Part shown: positions 26,538 to 36,332 of the stretch, in pieces | Layout: each line of letters starts with the position of its first letter | How positions within the stretch are numbered: the first letter of the stretch is position 1 | Assembly (NCBI RefSeq): GCF_003722335.1 | Contig: NZ_CP026100.1 | Location: 1,896,001-1,960,000, forward strand | Direction: 5' to 3' | DNA length: 64,000 bases | From: Caulobacter flavus | GTDB lineage: Bacteria > Pseudomonadota > Alphaproteobacteria > Caulobacterales > Caulobacteraceae | Notes under the pieces: model-generated | The model's database searches: none | The model's input: only the letters and a program-made list of their open reading frames with translations | What the model was told of the DNA's origin: nothing | Position numbers and translations under genes: made by a program

Positions 26538-27590
26538 CTAAACCAGCCGTTCCAGCCCCGCCCGGGCCGCCTTCAGGAACACGCTGGGCAAGGCCGACAG
26601 CCCCTCGTGCGGGGTCCAGACGAAGTCGCCGGCGACGTCGGCCTCGGTGACCATCACCCGCAGGGTCAGCGAGAAGTGGGTGAAGACGTGCTCGACCGCG
26701 CCGAGGTCGCGCCAGGGGGCCAGGATCGGCGCGGCGCGGGCGGCTTCATCATCCGTCCACGGACGATCTCGCCAGTCCGAGGTCGGCAGGCCCAGCATGC
26801 CGCCCAGCAGACCCTTGTCGGGACGTCGCACCAGGGCCGTCTCGCCCCGGCGGCTGACGACGTAGGCCACGCCGTGGCGGCGCGGCCGGTCGGCCTTCTT
26901 CGTGCGGCGCGGATACGTCTCCGGCGCGCCCTTGGCCCGGGCCTCGCAGAACGTCTCCACCGGGCAGCGGTCGCACAGCGGGGCCTTGGGCTTGCAGACC
27001 GTGGCCCCCAGGTCCATCAGCGCCTGGGCCCAGTCGCCCGGCCGCTGGTCGGTGACCAGGCCCGCGGCCAGGCGCTTGAGCTCGGGCTTGGCGTCGGGCA
27101 GCGGCGTCTCCACCGCGAACAGCCGCGCCATCACCCGCTCGACATTGCCGTCGACGACGTTGGCCGCCCGGTCGAAGGCGATGGCCGCCACGGCCGCCGC
27201 GGTGTAGGCGCCCACGCCCGGCAGCGCCAGCAGGCCGTCCTCGGTGTCGGGGAACTCGCCGCCGTGCTGGCTGGCCACGGCCCGGGCGCAGGCCAGAAGG
27301 TTGCGGGCCCGGGCGTAGTAGCCCAGCCCCGCCCAGGCGGCCATCAGCTCGCCGTCCTGCTCGGCCGCCAGGGCCTCGACCGTCGGCCAGCGCTGGGTGA
27401 AGGCGAGGAAATAGGGCGTGGCGTGCGGCACGGTGGTCTGCTGCAGCATCACCTCCGACAGCCACACCCGGTAGGGGTCGCTGCGCAGGCCCATGGCGCC
27501 GGCGGCGGGGCCGGTTCGCCACGGCAGCACCCGCGCCTCGCGGTCGTACCAGGAAAGCAATGCGGAGCGGATCGCGGCGACGTCGGTCAT
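26538..27590 (-). CDS. mutY: A/G-specific adenine glycosylase
   Basis: A 350-residue base-excision enzyme removing adenine opposite 8-oxoguanine. The N-terminal PWR...DPYRVWLSEVMLQQTTV with Glu, the HhH LPGVGAYTAAAVAAIAFDRAANVVDGNVERVMAR with catalytic Asp, and the 4Fe-4S cluster C-x6-C-x2-C-x5-C (CKPKAPLCDRCPVETFC) are all present. A C-terminal Nudix-like 8-oxoG recognition domain follows. It is divergent from the DUF721 gene, 63 bp apart. Confidence 0.97.
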   Translation of the reverse strand: MTDVAAIRSALLSWYDREARVLPWRTGPAAGAMGLRSDPYRVWLSEVMLQQTTVPHATPYFLAFTQRWPTVEALAAEQDGELMAAWAGLGYYARARNLLACARAVASQHGGEFPDTEDGLLALPGVGAYTAAAVAAIAFDRAANVVDGNVERVMARLFAVETPLPDAKPELKRLAAGLVTDQRPGDWAQALMDLGATVCKPKAPLCDRCPVETFCEARAKGAPETYPRRTKKADRPRRHGVAYVVSRRGETALVRRPDKGLLGGMLGLPTSDWRDRPWTDDEAARAAPILAPWRDLGAVEHVFTHFSLTLRVMVTEADVAGDFVWTPHEGLSALPSVFLKAARAGLERLV

Positions 27591-27653
27591 TGTCCGCCTC
27601 CTATCGCAAATCCGCGCGCGCGAGGGGAGGGGGGCGTGCTAGCATTATCGCCG

Positions 27654-28199
27654 ATGTACCGCCGCTCGCTGCCCACCGCCGACGAGGCCCTGAAGATCCT
27701 GTCGCAACGCCGCACGCGACCGCCGATGCGCGTGCCGCCGCCGGCCGGCAAGAGCCTGGCCAAGTTCATCCGCGAGCTCGACAAGAAGCACGGCCAGGGG
27801 CCCGGCGCGCTGCAGGCGCGCTGGAAGGAGATCGTCGGCGAGACCCTGGCCCGCCGCACCGAGCCTGTCCGCATCATCAAGAGCCGCACCGGCGAGGGCG
27901 GCACGCTGGAACTGCGCGTCGACGGCCCCGTCGCCTCGCTGATCCAGCACCAGGCCCCGCAGATCACCCAGCGCCTCGACCTCCTGCTGGGCAAGGGCGC
28001 GGTGACCCGGCTGCGGATCGTCCAGGGACCGGTGCGCGTGGCCGCCGCCGCCTCGGCCCCGCCGCGTCCGCGCCGCCGGCCGCCGCTCGACGCGGCCCAG
28101 GAGCGCGACCTGGCCGCCAGCCTCTCGGACCAGCCCGATGGCCCCCTGAAGGAGGCGCTTCTGAAGCTGGGGCGCGGCGTGCTGCGCAACGAGCGTTGA
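27654..28199 (+). CDS. DUF721 domain protein, possible DciA-type helicase loader
   Basis: A 181-residue basic protein. The DUF721 core (LAKFIRELDKKHGQGPGALQARWKEIVGETLARRTEPVRI... GGTLELRVDGPVASLIQHQAPQITQRL) is complete and matches the KH-like fold of DciA, the ancestral loader of the replicative helicase DnaB in bacteria without DnaC. A Pro/Arg-rich tail follows. The assignment as DciA is an inference, since DUF721 has several subgroups. It lies next to mutY and before two DsbA-like genes and smc. Confidence 0.85.
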   Translation: MYRRSLPTADEALKILSQRRTRPPMRVPPPAGKSLAKFIRELDKKHGQGPGALQARWKEIVGETLARRTEPVRIIKSRTGEGGTLELRVDGPVASLIQHQAPQITQRLDLLLGKGAVTRLRIVQGPVRVAAAASAPPRPRRRPPLDAAQERDLAASLSDQPDGPLKEALLKLGRGVLRNER

Positions 28200-28307
28200 C
28201 AACTTTCACGCGTTGCCGCTGATGCGCGAGAGCCTCATCCGCGCCATTTTCACGCGGATAAAGAATCGCGCTTAACTTCACTGTTCACGTTCGAGGAAGA
28301 CCCGACC

Positions 28308-28931
28308 ATGCGCTCGCCCCTTCGCCGGATCCTGCTGGCCGCAACCCTCGTCGCCAGCGTCGCCGGCCTGTCCGCCTGCAACAAGTCGGGCGGGGCCGTC
28401 ACGGCCGACGACATGAGCCTGGGCAACCCCAACGCCAAGGTCACCGTCATCGAGTACGCCTCGGCCTCCTGCGTCCACTGCGCCAAGTGGAACGAGGAAG
28501 TCTTCCCGGCCTTCAAGAGCAAGTACATCGACACCGGCAAGGTGAACTACGTCTACCGCGAGTTCCTGACCGCCCCGCCGCAGGTGGCCGCCGCCTCGTT
28601 CCTGCTGGCCCGCTGCGCCGGCAAGGACAAGTACTTCTCGGTCCTGGATTCGGTGTACCGCTCGCAGGAAGAGATGTTCACCACCGGCGACTATCGCGGC
28701 GTGCTGCTGCGCATCGCCCAGTCGTCGGGCCTGAACGAGCAGCAGTTCGACGCCTGCGTCAGCGACGAGAAGGCCCTCAAGGCCCTCAACGACCGCATCG
28801 AGCGCTACTCCAAGGAAACCGACATCAAGGGCACCCCGACCTTCGTCATCAACGGCAAGAAGCTGAACGACGAAGGCGGCGAGGCCCCGCTGGCCCAGCT
28901 GGACGCCGCCATCGCCGCGGCGAGCAAGTAG
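28308..28931 (+). CDS. DsbA-like thiol-disulfide oxidoreductase, lipoprotein
   Basis: A 207-residue periplasmic protein. Its signal peptide ends in a lipobox Leu-Ser-Ala-Cys (Cys24), so it is probably membrane-tethered. The thioredoxin fold has the active site Cys-Val-His-Cys in EYASASCVHCAKW and the cis-Pro loop GTPTFVING. DsbA-type members oxidise or, in some branches, reduce cysteines of exported proteins. Two further cysteines (LLARCAG and FDACVSD) may pair. The next gene encodes a paralogue, 2 bp on. Confidence 0.92.
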   Translation: MRSPLRRILLAATLVASVAGLSACNKSGGAVTADDMSLGNPNAKVTVIEYASASCVHCAKWNEEVFPAFKSKYIDTGKVNYVYREFLTAPPQVAAASFLLARCAGKDKYFSVLDSVYRSQEEMFTTGDYRGVLLRIAQSSGLNEQQFDACVSDEKALKALNDRIERYSKETDIKGTPTFVINGKKLNDEGGEAPLAQLDAAIAAASK

Positions 28932-28933
28932 GC

Positions 28934-29545
28934 ATGACCCTGGACCGGCGCGCGCTGATCGTTTCGGGCATGGCGGCCGCCGCCATGCCGACGCTGGCGC
29001 GCGCCGCGCCCTTGCCGCCCCAGCCGGGCGACCACGTGCAGGGCTTAGCCAATGCCAAGGTGCAGATCGTCGAATATGCCTCGATGAGCTGCGGCCACTG
29101 CGCCCACACGGCGCTGGAGGTGATGCCGGCGATCAAGAAGCGCTACATCGACACGGGCAAGGCCCGCCTGGTGTTCCGCGAGTTCCTGACCCCGCCCTAC
29201 GACCTGGCCGGCGCCGGCTTCCTGCTGGCCAACCGCGTGCCGCCGGCCCGCTATTTCGAGGCCGTCGACGCGATCTTCGCCGCCCAGAAGGGCATGTACC
29301 AGACGGGCGACTACTGGGGCGGCCTGCTGGGCGTGGCCAAGCGCTTCGGCCTGACCGAGGCCCAGCTGGAAGCGACCCTGAACGACAAGGCCGCCCTGGC
29401 GGCGCTGAACGCCCGCGTCGAGGCCTCGGCCAAGCGCGACAAGATCGACGGCACCCCCACCTTCTTCGTCAACGGCTTCCAGCTGGTCGGCGAGGTCACG
29501 GTGGAAGATCTGTCCCACGCCATCGACAAGGCCCTGAAGGGCTAG
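28934..29545 (+). CDS. DsbA-like thiol-disulfide oxidoreductase, second paralogue
   Basis: A 203-residue paralogue of the preceding protein (shared blocks EYAS.SC.HC, YIDTGK, REFLT, YQTGDY or FTTGDY, GTPTF). The N-terminus MTLDRRALIVSGMAAAAMPTLARA holds an Arg-Arg and hydrophobic run with an Ala-x-Ala site, so it is exported but not lipidated. Active site Cys-Gly-His-Cys, slightly different from the first copy's CVHC. It is 15 bp upstream of smc, so the three are probably one transcript. Confidence 0.92.
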   Translation: MTLDRRALIVSGMAAAAMPTLARAAPLPPQPGDHVQGLANAKVQIVEYASMSCGHCAHTALEVMPAIKKRYIDTGKARLVFREFLTPPYDLAGAGFLLANRVPPARYFEAVDAIFAAQKGMYQTGDYWGGLLGVAKRFGLTEAQLEATLNDKAALAALNARVEASAKRDKIDGTPTFFVNGFQLVGEVTVEDLSHAIDKALKG

Positions 29546-29560
29546 CGGGCGGGCGCGGCC

Positions 29561-32500
29561 GTGCAGTTCCAGCGTCTGCGCCTCTCCGGCTTCAAGTCCT
29601 TCGTCGAGCCGACGGAGTTCCGGATCGAGCCTGGCCTGACGGGCATCGTCGGGCCCAACGGCTGCGGCAAGTCCAACCTGCTGGAAGCCCTGCGCTGGGT
29701 GATGGGCGCCAACTCCGCCAAGGCCATGCGGGCCGGCGGCATGGACGACGTGATCTTCGCCGGCAGCGGCAACCGCCCGCCCCGCAACCACGCCGACGTC
29801 ACCCTGACCATCGACAACGCCGACCGCACCGCGCCGGCCCAGTTCAACGACGACCCGGTGCTGGAGGTGGTGCGCCGCATCGACCGGGGCGCGGGCTCGA
29901 CCTACCGCATCAACGGCCGCGAGGTCCGCGCCCGTGACGTCCAGCTGCTGTTCGCCGACGCCTCGACCGGGGCCAACTCGCCGGCCCTGGTGCGCCAGGG
30001 CCAGATCAGCGAGCTGATCGGCGCCAAGCCGCAGAACCGCCGCCGCATTCTGGAAGAGGCCGCGGGCGTCTCGGGCCTGCACACCCGCCGTCACGAGGCC
30101 GAACTGCGCCTGCGCGCCGCCGAGAGCAATCTCGCCCGCCTGGAGGACGTGGCCCGCGAGCTGGAGACGGCGCTGAACCGCCTCAAGCGCGAGGCCCGCC
30201 AGGCCGAGAAGTACCGGCGCCTGTCGGCCGAGATCCGCGCCGTGCAGGGGGCGGTGCTGTTCGCCCGCTGGACCGAGGCCCGCGACACGCTCGAGCGCAC
30301 CCAGTCCGAGGCCACCCAGTCGGCCCGCGACGTCGAGGAGACCGCCCGCGCCTCGGCTGCCGGCCAGGGCGCCATCGTCACCGCCGAGGCCGCCATGCCG
30401 CCCCTGCGCGAGGAGGCGGCCATCGCCCAGGCGGTGCTGGGCCAGCTGGCCATCCAGAAGGATCGCGCCGAGCGCGACGCCCAGGCCGCCGCCGCCGAGT
30501 TCCAGCGCCTGTCGGCGGATCTCGCCCGCATCGACGACGACCGCGCCCGCGAGCAGCAGGCCGCCGACGACGCCGGCCGTTCCCTGGCCCGCATCGAGCC
30601 GGAGCTGGCCGAGGTGCGCGGCCTGATCGCCGCCGCGCCCGAGCGCGGTCCCGAGCTGGAGGCCGCCGCCAAGGCCGCCGAGGCCGCCCGCGCCGAGGCC
30701 GACGGCGCCGTCGAGCGCCTGGCCGCTCAAGCGGCGGCCGAAGAGGCCCGCGCCCGCGCCGCCGCCCAGCGCCTGGCCGAGGCCGAAAGCCGTCTGGCCC
30801 GCACCGTCCGCGCCCTGGACCAGGCCAAGGCCGAGCGCGCCGCCGTCGGCCCGGCCGTCGATCCCGCCGCCGCCGAGGCCCGCCAGCGCTTTTCCAACGC
30901 CGAAGCGCAGCTGGCCGCCGCCCGCGCGGCCCTGGAGGCCGCCGAGGCCGAGCGCACGACCGCCGCGCAAGCCGAGGGCGCGGCCCGCGACCTGGCCCGC
31001 AAGGCCGAGGACCAGTTGGGCCGGCTGCGCACCGAGGCGAGGGGCCTGGCCCAGTTGACCGCGCCGCGCGCCAAGAGCGGCTTCTCGCCGGCCCTCGACG
31101 CGGTGACCCCCGACAAGGGCTATGGCGCGGCCCTCGCCGCCGCCCTGGGCGACGACCTGGAAGCCGCGCTCGACGCGCGCGCGCCCTCGCACTGGGCCGG
31201 GGCGCAGGCGCCCAGCGCGACCTGGCCCGAAGGCGTCCGGCCGCTGGCCCCGCTGGTCAAGGCGCCGCCGGAACTGGCCGCGCGCCTGGCCATGGTGGGC
31301 CTGGTCGAGCGCGCCGACGGCGAGCGCCTGGCCAAGGGCCTGCCGGCCGGCGCGCGCCTGGTCTCCAAGGAGGGGGATCTGTGGCGCTGGGACGGCTTCG
31401 TCGCCAAGGCCGACGCCCCCAAGCCGGCCGCCGTCCGCCTGGAGCAGCGCACCCGCCTGGCCGAGGTCGAGGCCGAGATCGACGCGGTCGCGCCCCAGGC
31501 CGAGACCGCCACCGCTGCTCTGAAGGCCGCCGCCGACCGCCTGCGCGCCGCCGAGGACGCCCTGCGCGACAGGCGCCGGGGTCCGCCCGACGCCGAACGG
31601 CTGATGGGCCAGGCCCGCGAGACCGTGGCCCGCTACGAGCGCGAGGCCGCCCAGCGCGAGGCCCGCGCCCAGTCGCTGGACGACACCATCGCCCGCTTCG
31701 AGGCCGAGCGCGCCGAGGCCGACGAGGCCCTGGCGACCGTCCGGGCCGAGCACGAGGCGGCCGGCGCCGTCGGCGACTTCGCCCCGCAGCTGGCCGCCGC
31801 CCGTCAGGCCGCCGCCGCCGCCCGCGAGGCCGCTTCGGCGGCGCGATCGGCGCTGGACCTGGAGAACCGCGAGCGGGCCGGCCGCCAGCGCCGGCTGGAG
31901 AGCCTGGAGCGCGATCTGGGCGACTGGACCCGCCGCCGCGACGCCGCCGCCAAGCGCGCCGAGGCCCTGGAAGCCGAGCGCGCCAAGGCCGCCGCCGCCC
32001 TGGAGGCCGCCCGCGCCGCTCCGGCCGAGCTGGAAGAGAAGCTGCTCGTCCTGGTCGACCAGTTCGACGCCGCCGAGCAGCGCCGGGCCAGGGCCAGCGA
32101 CGCCCTGGAGGCGGCCGAGACGGCCCGCATCACCGCCGACCGCACCGCTCGCGCCGCCGACCAGGCAGCCGGCGAGGCCCGCGAGCGCCGGGCCGCCCTG
32201 GTCGCCCGCCTGGACGCCGCCCGCGAGCGCTTCGCCGAGATCGCCAGCAACATCCGCGAGAGCGCCCGCATGGAGCCCGAGGCCCTGGGCCGGCACCTGG
32301 CCGGCGAGGCCGTGGCCGTGCCGAAGGACGCCGCCGGCGTCGAGGCTCACCTGTTCGCCCTGGAACGCGAGCGCGACGCCATCGGCCCGGTGAACCTGCG
32401 CGCGGAGGAAGAGGCCCAGGAATATGCCGGCCGCCTGGAGACCATGCGCATCGAGCGGGCCGACCTGTCGGGCGCCGTGGCCAAGCTGCGCGACGGCATC

Positions 32501-33007
32501 GAGGAGCTGAACGCCGAGGGGCGCGAGCGCCTGCTGGCCGCCTTCGACGTCATCAACGCCCACTTCCAGACCCTCTTCCAGGCCCTGTTCGGCGGCGGTC
32601 AGGCCGAGCTTCGGCTGATCGAGAGCGACGACCCGCTGGAGGCCGGTCTCGAGATCTTCGCCTGCCCGCCCGGCAAGCGCCTGGCCAGCATGAGCCTGAT
32701 GAGCGGCGGCGAGCAGGCCCTGACCGCCAGCGCCCTGATCTTCGGCGTGTTCCTGGCCAACCCGGCCCCGATCTGCGTGCTGGACGAAGTGGACGCGCCG
32801 CTCGACGATGCCAATGTCGACCGCTACTGCAACATGCTCGACGAGATGCGCCGCCGCACCCTGACGCGCTTCATCGCCATCACCCACAACCCGGTGACCA
32901 TGAGCCGGATGGACCGCCTGTTCGGCGTGACCATGTCCGAGCGCGGGGTCAGCCAGCTGGTCAGCGTCGACCTGTCGACCGCCGAGGAACTGGTGGCGGC
33001 GCAGTAA
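29561..33007 (+). CDS. smc: Chromosome segregation protein SMC
   Basis: A 1148-residue SMC ATPase. Start is GTG at 29561 ([14 protein letters not shown]). Walker A is [15 protein letters not shown] near residue 34; a long Ala/Arg/Glu-rich coiled coil (about 165-500) leads to the hinge (about 505-620, [23 protein letters not shown]); a second coiled coil returns to the C-terminal head with signature [11 protein letters not shown] and Walker [16 protein letters not shown]. Antisense frames opposite this gene are long because of codon bias and are not genes. It is downstream of two DsbA-like genes. Confidence 0.97.
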   Translation: MQFQRLRLSGFKSFVEPTEFRIEPGLTGIVGPNGCGKSNLLEALRWVMGANSAKAMRAGGMDDVIFAGSGNRPPRNHADVTLTIDNADRTAPAQFNDDPVLEVVRRIDRGAGSTYRINGREVRARDVQLLFADASTGANSPALVRQGQISELIGAKPQNRRRILEEAAGVSGLHTRRHEAELRLRAAESNLARLEDVARELETALNRLKREARQAEKYRRLSAEIRAVQGAVLFARWTEARDTLERTQSEATQSARDVEETARASAAGQGAIVTAEAAMPPLREEAAIAQAVLGQLAIQKDRAERDAQAAAAEFQRLSADLARIDDDRAREQQAADDAGRSLARIEPELAEVRGLIAAAPERGPELEAAAKAAEAARAEADGAVERLAAQAAAEEARARAAAQRLAEAESRLARTVRALDQAKAERAAVGPAVDPAAAEARQRFSNAEAQLAAARAALEAAEAERTTAAQAEGAARDLARKAEDQLGRLRTEARGLAQLTAPRAKSGFSPALDAVTPDKGYGAALAAALGDDLEAALDARAPSHWAGAQAPSATWPEGVRPLAPLVKAPPELAARLAMVGLVERADGERLAKGLPAGARLVSKEGDLWRWDGFVAKADAPKPAAVRLEQRTRLAEVEAEIDAVAPQAETATAALKAAADRLRAAEDALRDRRRGPPDAERLMGQARETVARYEREAAQREARAQSLDDTIARFEAERAEADEALATVRAEHEAAGAVGDFAPQLAAARQAAAAAREAASAARSALDLENRERAGRQRRLESLERDLGDWTRRRDAAAKRAEALEAERAKAAAALEAARAAPAELEEKLLVLVDQFDAAEQRRARASDALEAAETARITADRTARAADQAAGEARERRAALVARLDAARERFAEIASNIRESARMEPEALGRHLAGEAVAVPKDAAGVEAHLFALERERDAIGPVNLRAEEEAQEYAGRLETMRIERADLSGAVAKLRDGIEELNAEGRERLLAAFDVINAHFQTLFQALFGGGQAELRLIESDDPLEAGLEIFACPPGKRLASMSLMSGGEQALTASALIFGVFLANPAPICVLDEVDAPLDDANVDRYCNMLDEMRRRTLTRFIAITHNPVTMSRMDRLFGVTMSERGVSQLVSVDLSTAEELVAAQ

Positions 33008-33064
33008 GGCCCCTCAGTCGGCTTCGCCAAGGGGGAGCATCTTGAAGAGCGCCTGCGCCAGTAG

Positions 33065-33198
33065 ATCCTCCCCCTCTGGGGGAGGTGGCTCGGAGGGCCG
33101 GAGGGGGGGCGTTTTCAGCTTGCGGGGCGTTGGCCGGCTATCGCGCCACGCCCCTCTCCGTCGGCTTCGCCGACACCTCTCCCACAGGGAGAGGGTCT
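33065..33198. repeat. Family A palindromic repeat between smc and the permease gene
   Basis: cctccccctctgggggaggt with ggagggccgg, a core with cgttttcagcttgcg and ctatcgcgcc (both also in the copy at 8.7 kb), then cgtcggcttcgccgacacct and ctctcccacagggagagg. It lies between convergent genes and abuts the permease stop. Confidence 0.87.
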
Positions 33199-33996
33199 TC
33201 AGCCGCCGAACAGCCCCGCCGCCATCTGCCGCAGCGGATTGGCCGGGTCCGACAGCAGCTTCACGGCCATGGCGCAGGAGATCACCACCAGCAGGGGGCG
33301 GATCAGTTTCGCGCCGAACCGCACGGCCAGGCGCGAGCCCAGCTGGGCTCCCAGGAAGGCGCCGACGGCCATGGCCAGGCCCACGGGCAGCAGGATCGCG
33401 CCCTTGACGGCGAACAGCGCCAGGGCGCCGACATTGCTGGCGGCGTTGGCCAGCTTGGTGTGGGCGGTGGCCTTGAGCACGCCGTAGCCCAGCAGGGTGA
33501 CGATCGCCACCATGTAGAAGGCGCCGGCCCCCGGGCCGAACACGCCGTCGTAGAAGCCGATCAGCGGCGCGACGAAGCCGGCGAAGATCGGCAGGGCCAG
33601 GCGCGGGGCGGCGTCCTCGGTCTTCAGGGCCTTGGACAGGCCGAAATAGACGGCGATGACGATCAGCAGGATCGGCACCAGCGTCGCCAGCACGCGCGGC
33701 GACAGCAGGCTGGCGCACAGCGCGCCGACCAGGCCGGCGAGGCCCGCCGCCAGCGCGATGGGCCAGGCGATCTTCCAGTCGATCAGGCCGCGCTTGGCGA
33801 AGGCCCTCGTGGCCGAGACCGAGCCGAAGCTGCTCTGCAGCTTGTTGGTGCCCAGCGCCGTGGCCGGGTCCAGGCCCGCCAGCAGCAGGGCCGGCACGGT
33901 GATCAGTCCGCCGCCGCCGGCGATGGCGTCGAAGGCGCCGGCGATCAGCGCCACCAGGAACAGCAGGCCGAGGATCTCGAAGCTCAGATGTTCCAT
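33199..33996 (-). CDS. TSUP/TauE-SafE family sulfite exporter-like permease
   Basis: A 265-residue membrane protein with about eight hydrophobic segments. The family markers are visible: IAGAFDAIAGGGGLITVPALLLAGL near the N-terminus, ALGTNKLQSSFGS, and later FYDGVFGPGAGAFYMVAIV, the second half repeat. The substrate (sulfite, sulfonate or other anion) cannot be told from sequence. I chose ATG 33996; a GTG five codons upstream is possible. Confidence 0.9.
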   Translation of the reverse strand: MEHLSFEILGLLFLVALIAGAFDAIAGGGGLITVPALLLAGLDPATALGTNKLQSSFGSVSATRAFAKRGLIDWKIAWPIALAAGLAGLVGALCASLLSPRVLATLVPILLIVIAVYFGLSKALKTEDAAPRLALPIFAGFVAPLIGFYDGVFGPGAGAFYMVAIVTLLGYGVLKATAHTKLANAASNVGALALFAVKGAILLPVGLAMAVGAFLGAQLGSRLAVRFGAKLIRPLLVVISCAMAVKLLSDPANPLRQMAAGLFGG

Positions 33997-34021
33997 ACGG
34001 GCGTACCCCACAAACGACGAA

Positions 34022-34044
34022 AGCCGCCCGGATGCCGGGCGGCG
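34022..34044 (-). terminator. Hairpin between DUF6481 and permease genes
   Basis: gccgcccggatgccgggcgg c forms an 8-bp GC stem. On the minus strand it is followed by TTTCGTC. It lies downstream of the DUF6481 gene and just before the permease start. Confidence 0.6.
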
Positions 34045-34104
34045 ACAGAAGGCGGCGAGGGGGAGGGGAGAAGGCCGCGGGCGGCGCTCCTCCCACTATC
34101 CCGA

Positions 34105-34488
34105 TCAGCCGATCAGGTTGCCCCACTGGTGGGCGCGCGAGGCCTTGCTGGAGCGGCCGAGCGACTTCAGTTCTTCGCGGGCGGCGGCTTTTTCTTCCTT
34201 GCGGACGCGCTGTTCGGCGACTTCGGCGGCCTTGCGTTCCTTGCGTTCGGCGCGCTTGACGGCCGCGATCGCTTCCTGGCGGGCCAGGGCTTCGAGGCGG
34301 GCGGCTTCCTTGGCTTCGGCGCGGGCGGCGCGGACGGCTTCCAGCTCGGCGGCGCGTTGCTCTTCGCGCTTGTCGAAATCAGGATCCTGAACGGCGGCCT
34401 TCGGCTTGAACTTGGCCAGCATCGCCTTCTTGGCGTCTTGCTGGGCGGTGATGCGATCGGCGAATCCGGTGTTCTTCAGATAGGACAT
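34105..34488 (-). CDS. DUF6481 family small charged protein
   Basis: A 127-residue, very Glu/Arg/Lys/Ala-rich protein. It begins MSYLKNTGFADRITAQQDAKKAMLAKF, the start typical of this alphaproteobacterial family, and then forms one long predicted helix. Function is unknown. No signal peptide. It is divergent from the atp operon with a 314-bp gap. Confidence 0.8.
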   Translation of the reverse strand: MSYLKNTGFADRITAQQDAKKAMLAKFKPKAAVQDPDFDKREEQRAAELEAVRAARAEAKEAARLEALARQEAIAAVKRAERKERKAAEVAEQRVRKEEKAAAREELKSLGRSSKASRAHQWGNLIG

Positions 34489-34802
34489 GAAGCTTCGTGC
34501 TGTTGGAGAGGCGCGTCTCTAAACCCCAAAACGACCGAAAAAGCAATTGCGCAGGCCCCGCTCGTCCACGGACGGAATGTCGCGCGCGAGCGACCGGCGA
34601 GGGATGGAGGCGCCTGGGAGACCCGGATTCCGCGGTTCCGCTGACCTTGGGGAAATTCCCTCGCGAAAACAGCGCCTTGCGTAGTTTCTCCACAATCTTG
34701 ACGCACCGCAGCGCGCCCTATAGGTTCCGCCGCGATCAAGCCGGCCGAAAAAGCGCCTTCTTCAGGCGCGTCTGCGGGCGCTTTCGGACCTGACCGCTTC
34801 CC
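34489..34802. other. Intergenic region between DUF6481 and the atp operon
   Basis: No gene or repeat of the families seen elsewhere. The atp promoter lies near its right end. The middle (34540-34640) is GC-rich without clear structure. Confidence 0.5.
34698..34727 (+). promoter_or_regulatory. Probable promoter of the F0 atp operon
   Basis: TTGACGC, then 12 bases, then CCTATAGG, an excellent -35 and acceptable -10 for the Caulobacter vegetative sigma factor. It is 76 bases before the atpI start. Confidence 0.55.
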
Positions 34803-35174
34803 ATGCCCAAGGCCGACGAACCGAACGACAAGGCTTTTCAGAGCCTCGACGCTCGGCTCGACGCTTTCGAGGCGCGGAAGGCGGCGGAAAAGCCCGTCAA
34901 GGCGGCGGGCGAGAAGGCATCCCAGGACGGCTATCGCCTCCTGGCGGATTTGATCGGGGGCGTTCTGGTGGGGCTCGGTTTCGGCTGGCTGCTCGACCAT
35001 TATGCCGGCACGGGGCCTTGGGGGATGGTCGGCGGTCTGCTGATCGGCACGGGTCTCGCGATATTCTCCGTCGTCCGCAAGGCGACGAAACTGAGCGCGC
35101 AGGCGTCCAAGGCTCCGGCCAAGGATGTAGACAACGGGGACGGGCCAACCGCCCCCAAGCAGAAGAGAGACTAG
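34803..35174 (+). CDS. atpI: ATP synthase subunit I (AtpI-like)
   Basis: A 123-residue protein, first gene of the F0 operon. It has a charged N-terminal helix (about 1-45), two membrane helices with GGVLVGLGFGWLLDHYAGTGPWGMVGGLLIGTGLAIFSVV between 50 and 92, and a charged tail. This is the AtpI/Yjcl-type chaperone thought to help assemble the c-ring. Five bp separate its stop from atpB. Confidence 0.9.
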   Translation: MPKADEPNDKAFQSLDARLDAFEARKAAEKPVKAAGEKASQDGYRLLADLIGGVLVGLGFGWLLDHYAGTGPWGMVGGLLIGTGLAIFSVVRKATKLSAQASKAPAKDVDNGDGPTAPKQKRD

Positions 35175-35179
35175 GGCCG

Positions 35180-35941
35180 ATGGCCGATCCGATGCACCAG
35201 TTCCAGATCCAGAAGATCGTGGAACTGCCGACCGTGACCGTACCGGGCCTGGGCGCTATCGACCTGTCGATCACCAACTCGGTGTTCGCCATGCTGCTGG
35301 CCGCGACCCTGATCGTCGTGTTCTACGCCGCCGCCGCCCGCAAGGCCGTGGTGCCGGGTCGGCTGCAGACCGTGGGCGAGATGCTCTACGGACTGGTCGA
35401 CGGACTGGCCGAGTCGATCATCGGCCACGACGGCAAGAAGTTCCTGCCCTTCGTCTTCACCCTGTTCGCGTTCGTGCTGTTCATGAACATCCAGGGCATG
35501 TTCCTGGTGTTCACCGCCACCTCGCAGCTGGCCGTGACCCTGACGCTGGGCCTGATGGTCATCCTGACCGTGGTCGGCGTCGGCTTCGCCAAGAACGGCC
35601 TGAAGTTCTTCAAGCTGTTCGCGCCGTCGGGCGTGCCGTGGCCGCTGTACTTCCTGCTGGTGCCGATCGAGATCCTCTCGTTCCTGATCCGTCCGATCAC
35701 CCTGGGCCTTCGTCTGTTCGGCAACATGCTGGGCGGCCACGTGGTGCTGAAGATCTTCGCCGGCTTCGTCGTCGCCCTGGGCGGCCTCGGCGTCCTGGGC
35801 TGGGCCGGCGCGGCCCTGGCCCTCTCCTCCGTCGTCGCCCTGACGGCCCTCGAGTTCATGGTGGCCTTCCTTCAGGCCTTCGTGTTCGCGGTGCTCACCT
35901 GCGTCTATCTCAACGACGTCGTGCACCTCGACAGCCACTGA
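35180..35941 (+). CDS. atpB: F0F1 ATP synthase subunit A
   Basis: A 253-residue membrane subunit forming the proton half-channels. The conserved helix PITLGLRLFGNMLGGHVVLK contains the essential Arg (in LRLFGN). ALEFMVAFLQAFVFAVLTCVYLND is the usual last helix. The N-terminus HQFQIQKIVELP is typical of alphaproteobacteria. It lies in operon order I-a-c-b'-b. Confidence 0.97.
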   Translation: MADPMHQFQIQKIVELPTVTVPGLGAIDLSITNSVFAMLLAATLIVVFYAAAARKAVVPGRLQTVGEMLYGLVDGLAESIIGHDGKKFLPFVFTLFAFVLFMNIQGMFLVFTATSQLAVTLTLGLMVILTVVGVGFAKNGLKFFKLFAPSGVPWPLYFLLVPIEILSFLIRPITLGLRLFGNMLGGHVVLKIFAGFVVALGGLGVLGWAGAALALSSVVALTALEFMVAFLQAFVFAVLTCVYLNDVVHLDSH

Positions 35942-35989
35942 TCACCCTTTTCTCTTCAACCTATCTCTGAATTCTCAAGGAGCCTCACA

Positions 35990-36214
35990 ATGGAAGCGGA
36001 AGCCGCTAAGTACATCGGCGCTGGCCTGGCCATGCTCGGCATGATCGGCGCGGGCGTCGGCCTGGGCGTCATGTTCGGCAACTATTTCCAAGGCGCGCTG
36101 CGCAACCCGACCGCGGCCGCTCAAGAGCGTCCGATGCTGTTCCTGGGCATGGCGCTGACGGAAGCCCTGGGCATCTTCGCCCTGGTCATCGCCTTCCTGA
36201 TCCTCTTCTCGTAA
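35990..36214 (+). CDS. atpE: F0F1 ATP synthase subunit C
   Basis: A 74-residue c-ring subunit with two helices: AAKYIGAGLAMLGMIGAGVGLGVMFGN and MLFLGMALTEALGIFALVIAFLIL, linked by the polar loop RNPTA. The ion-binding Glu is in LTEALG. Start ATG 35990 follows an aaggag Shine-Dalgarno. A strong hairpin follows the gene. Confidence 0.97.
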   Translation: MEAEAAKYIGAGLAMLGMIGAGVGLGVMFGNYFQGALRNPTAAAQERPMLFLGMALTEALGIFALVIAFLILFS

Positions 36215-36220
36215 TCCCCA

Positions 36221-36263
36221 GAGCGCGGCGGGGCCGGCCTTCGGGCCGCCTTGGCCGCGCTTT
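36221..36263 (+). terminator. Hairpin after atpE, possible attenuator
   Basis: gagcgcggcggggccggcct and gggccgccttggccgcgctt form a long GC-rich stem 7 bp past the atpE stop, ending in cgctttgatctt. It could reduce readthrough or protect the upstream mRNA and thus favour the c subunit, which is needed in excess. Confidence 0.6.
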
Positions 36264-36332
36264 GATCTTCTAGAACCGAGCCTGCCCGTCCGCGTGCGGA
36301 TGGCAGGCGTTAGCTGAGAGGCGCCCTCGCCC

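Noticed and set aside
29045..32887. Very long open frame (about 1280 codons) on the minus strand opposite smc
   Set aside because: It is a by-product of high GC at third positions and the Ala/Glu/Arg-rich coiled coil of smc. Its translation is low-complexity Gly/Leu/Ala with no recognisable domain.
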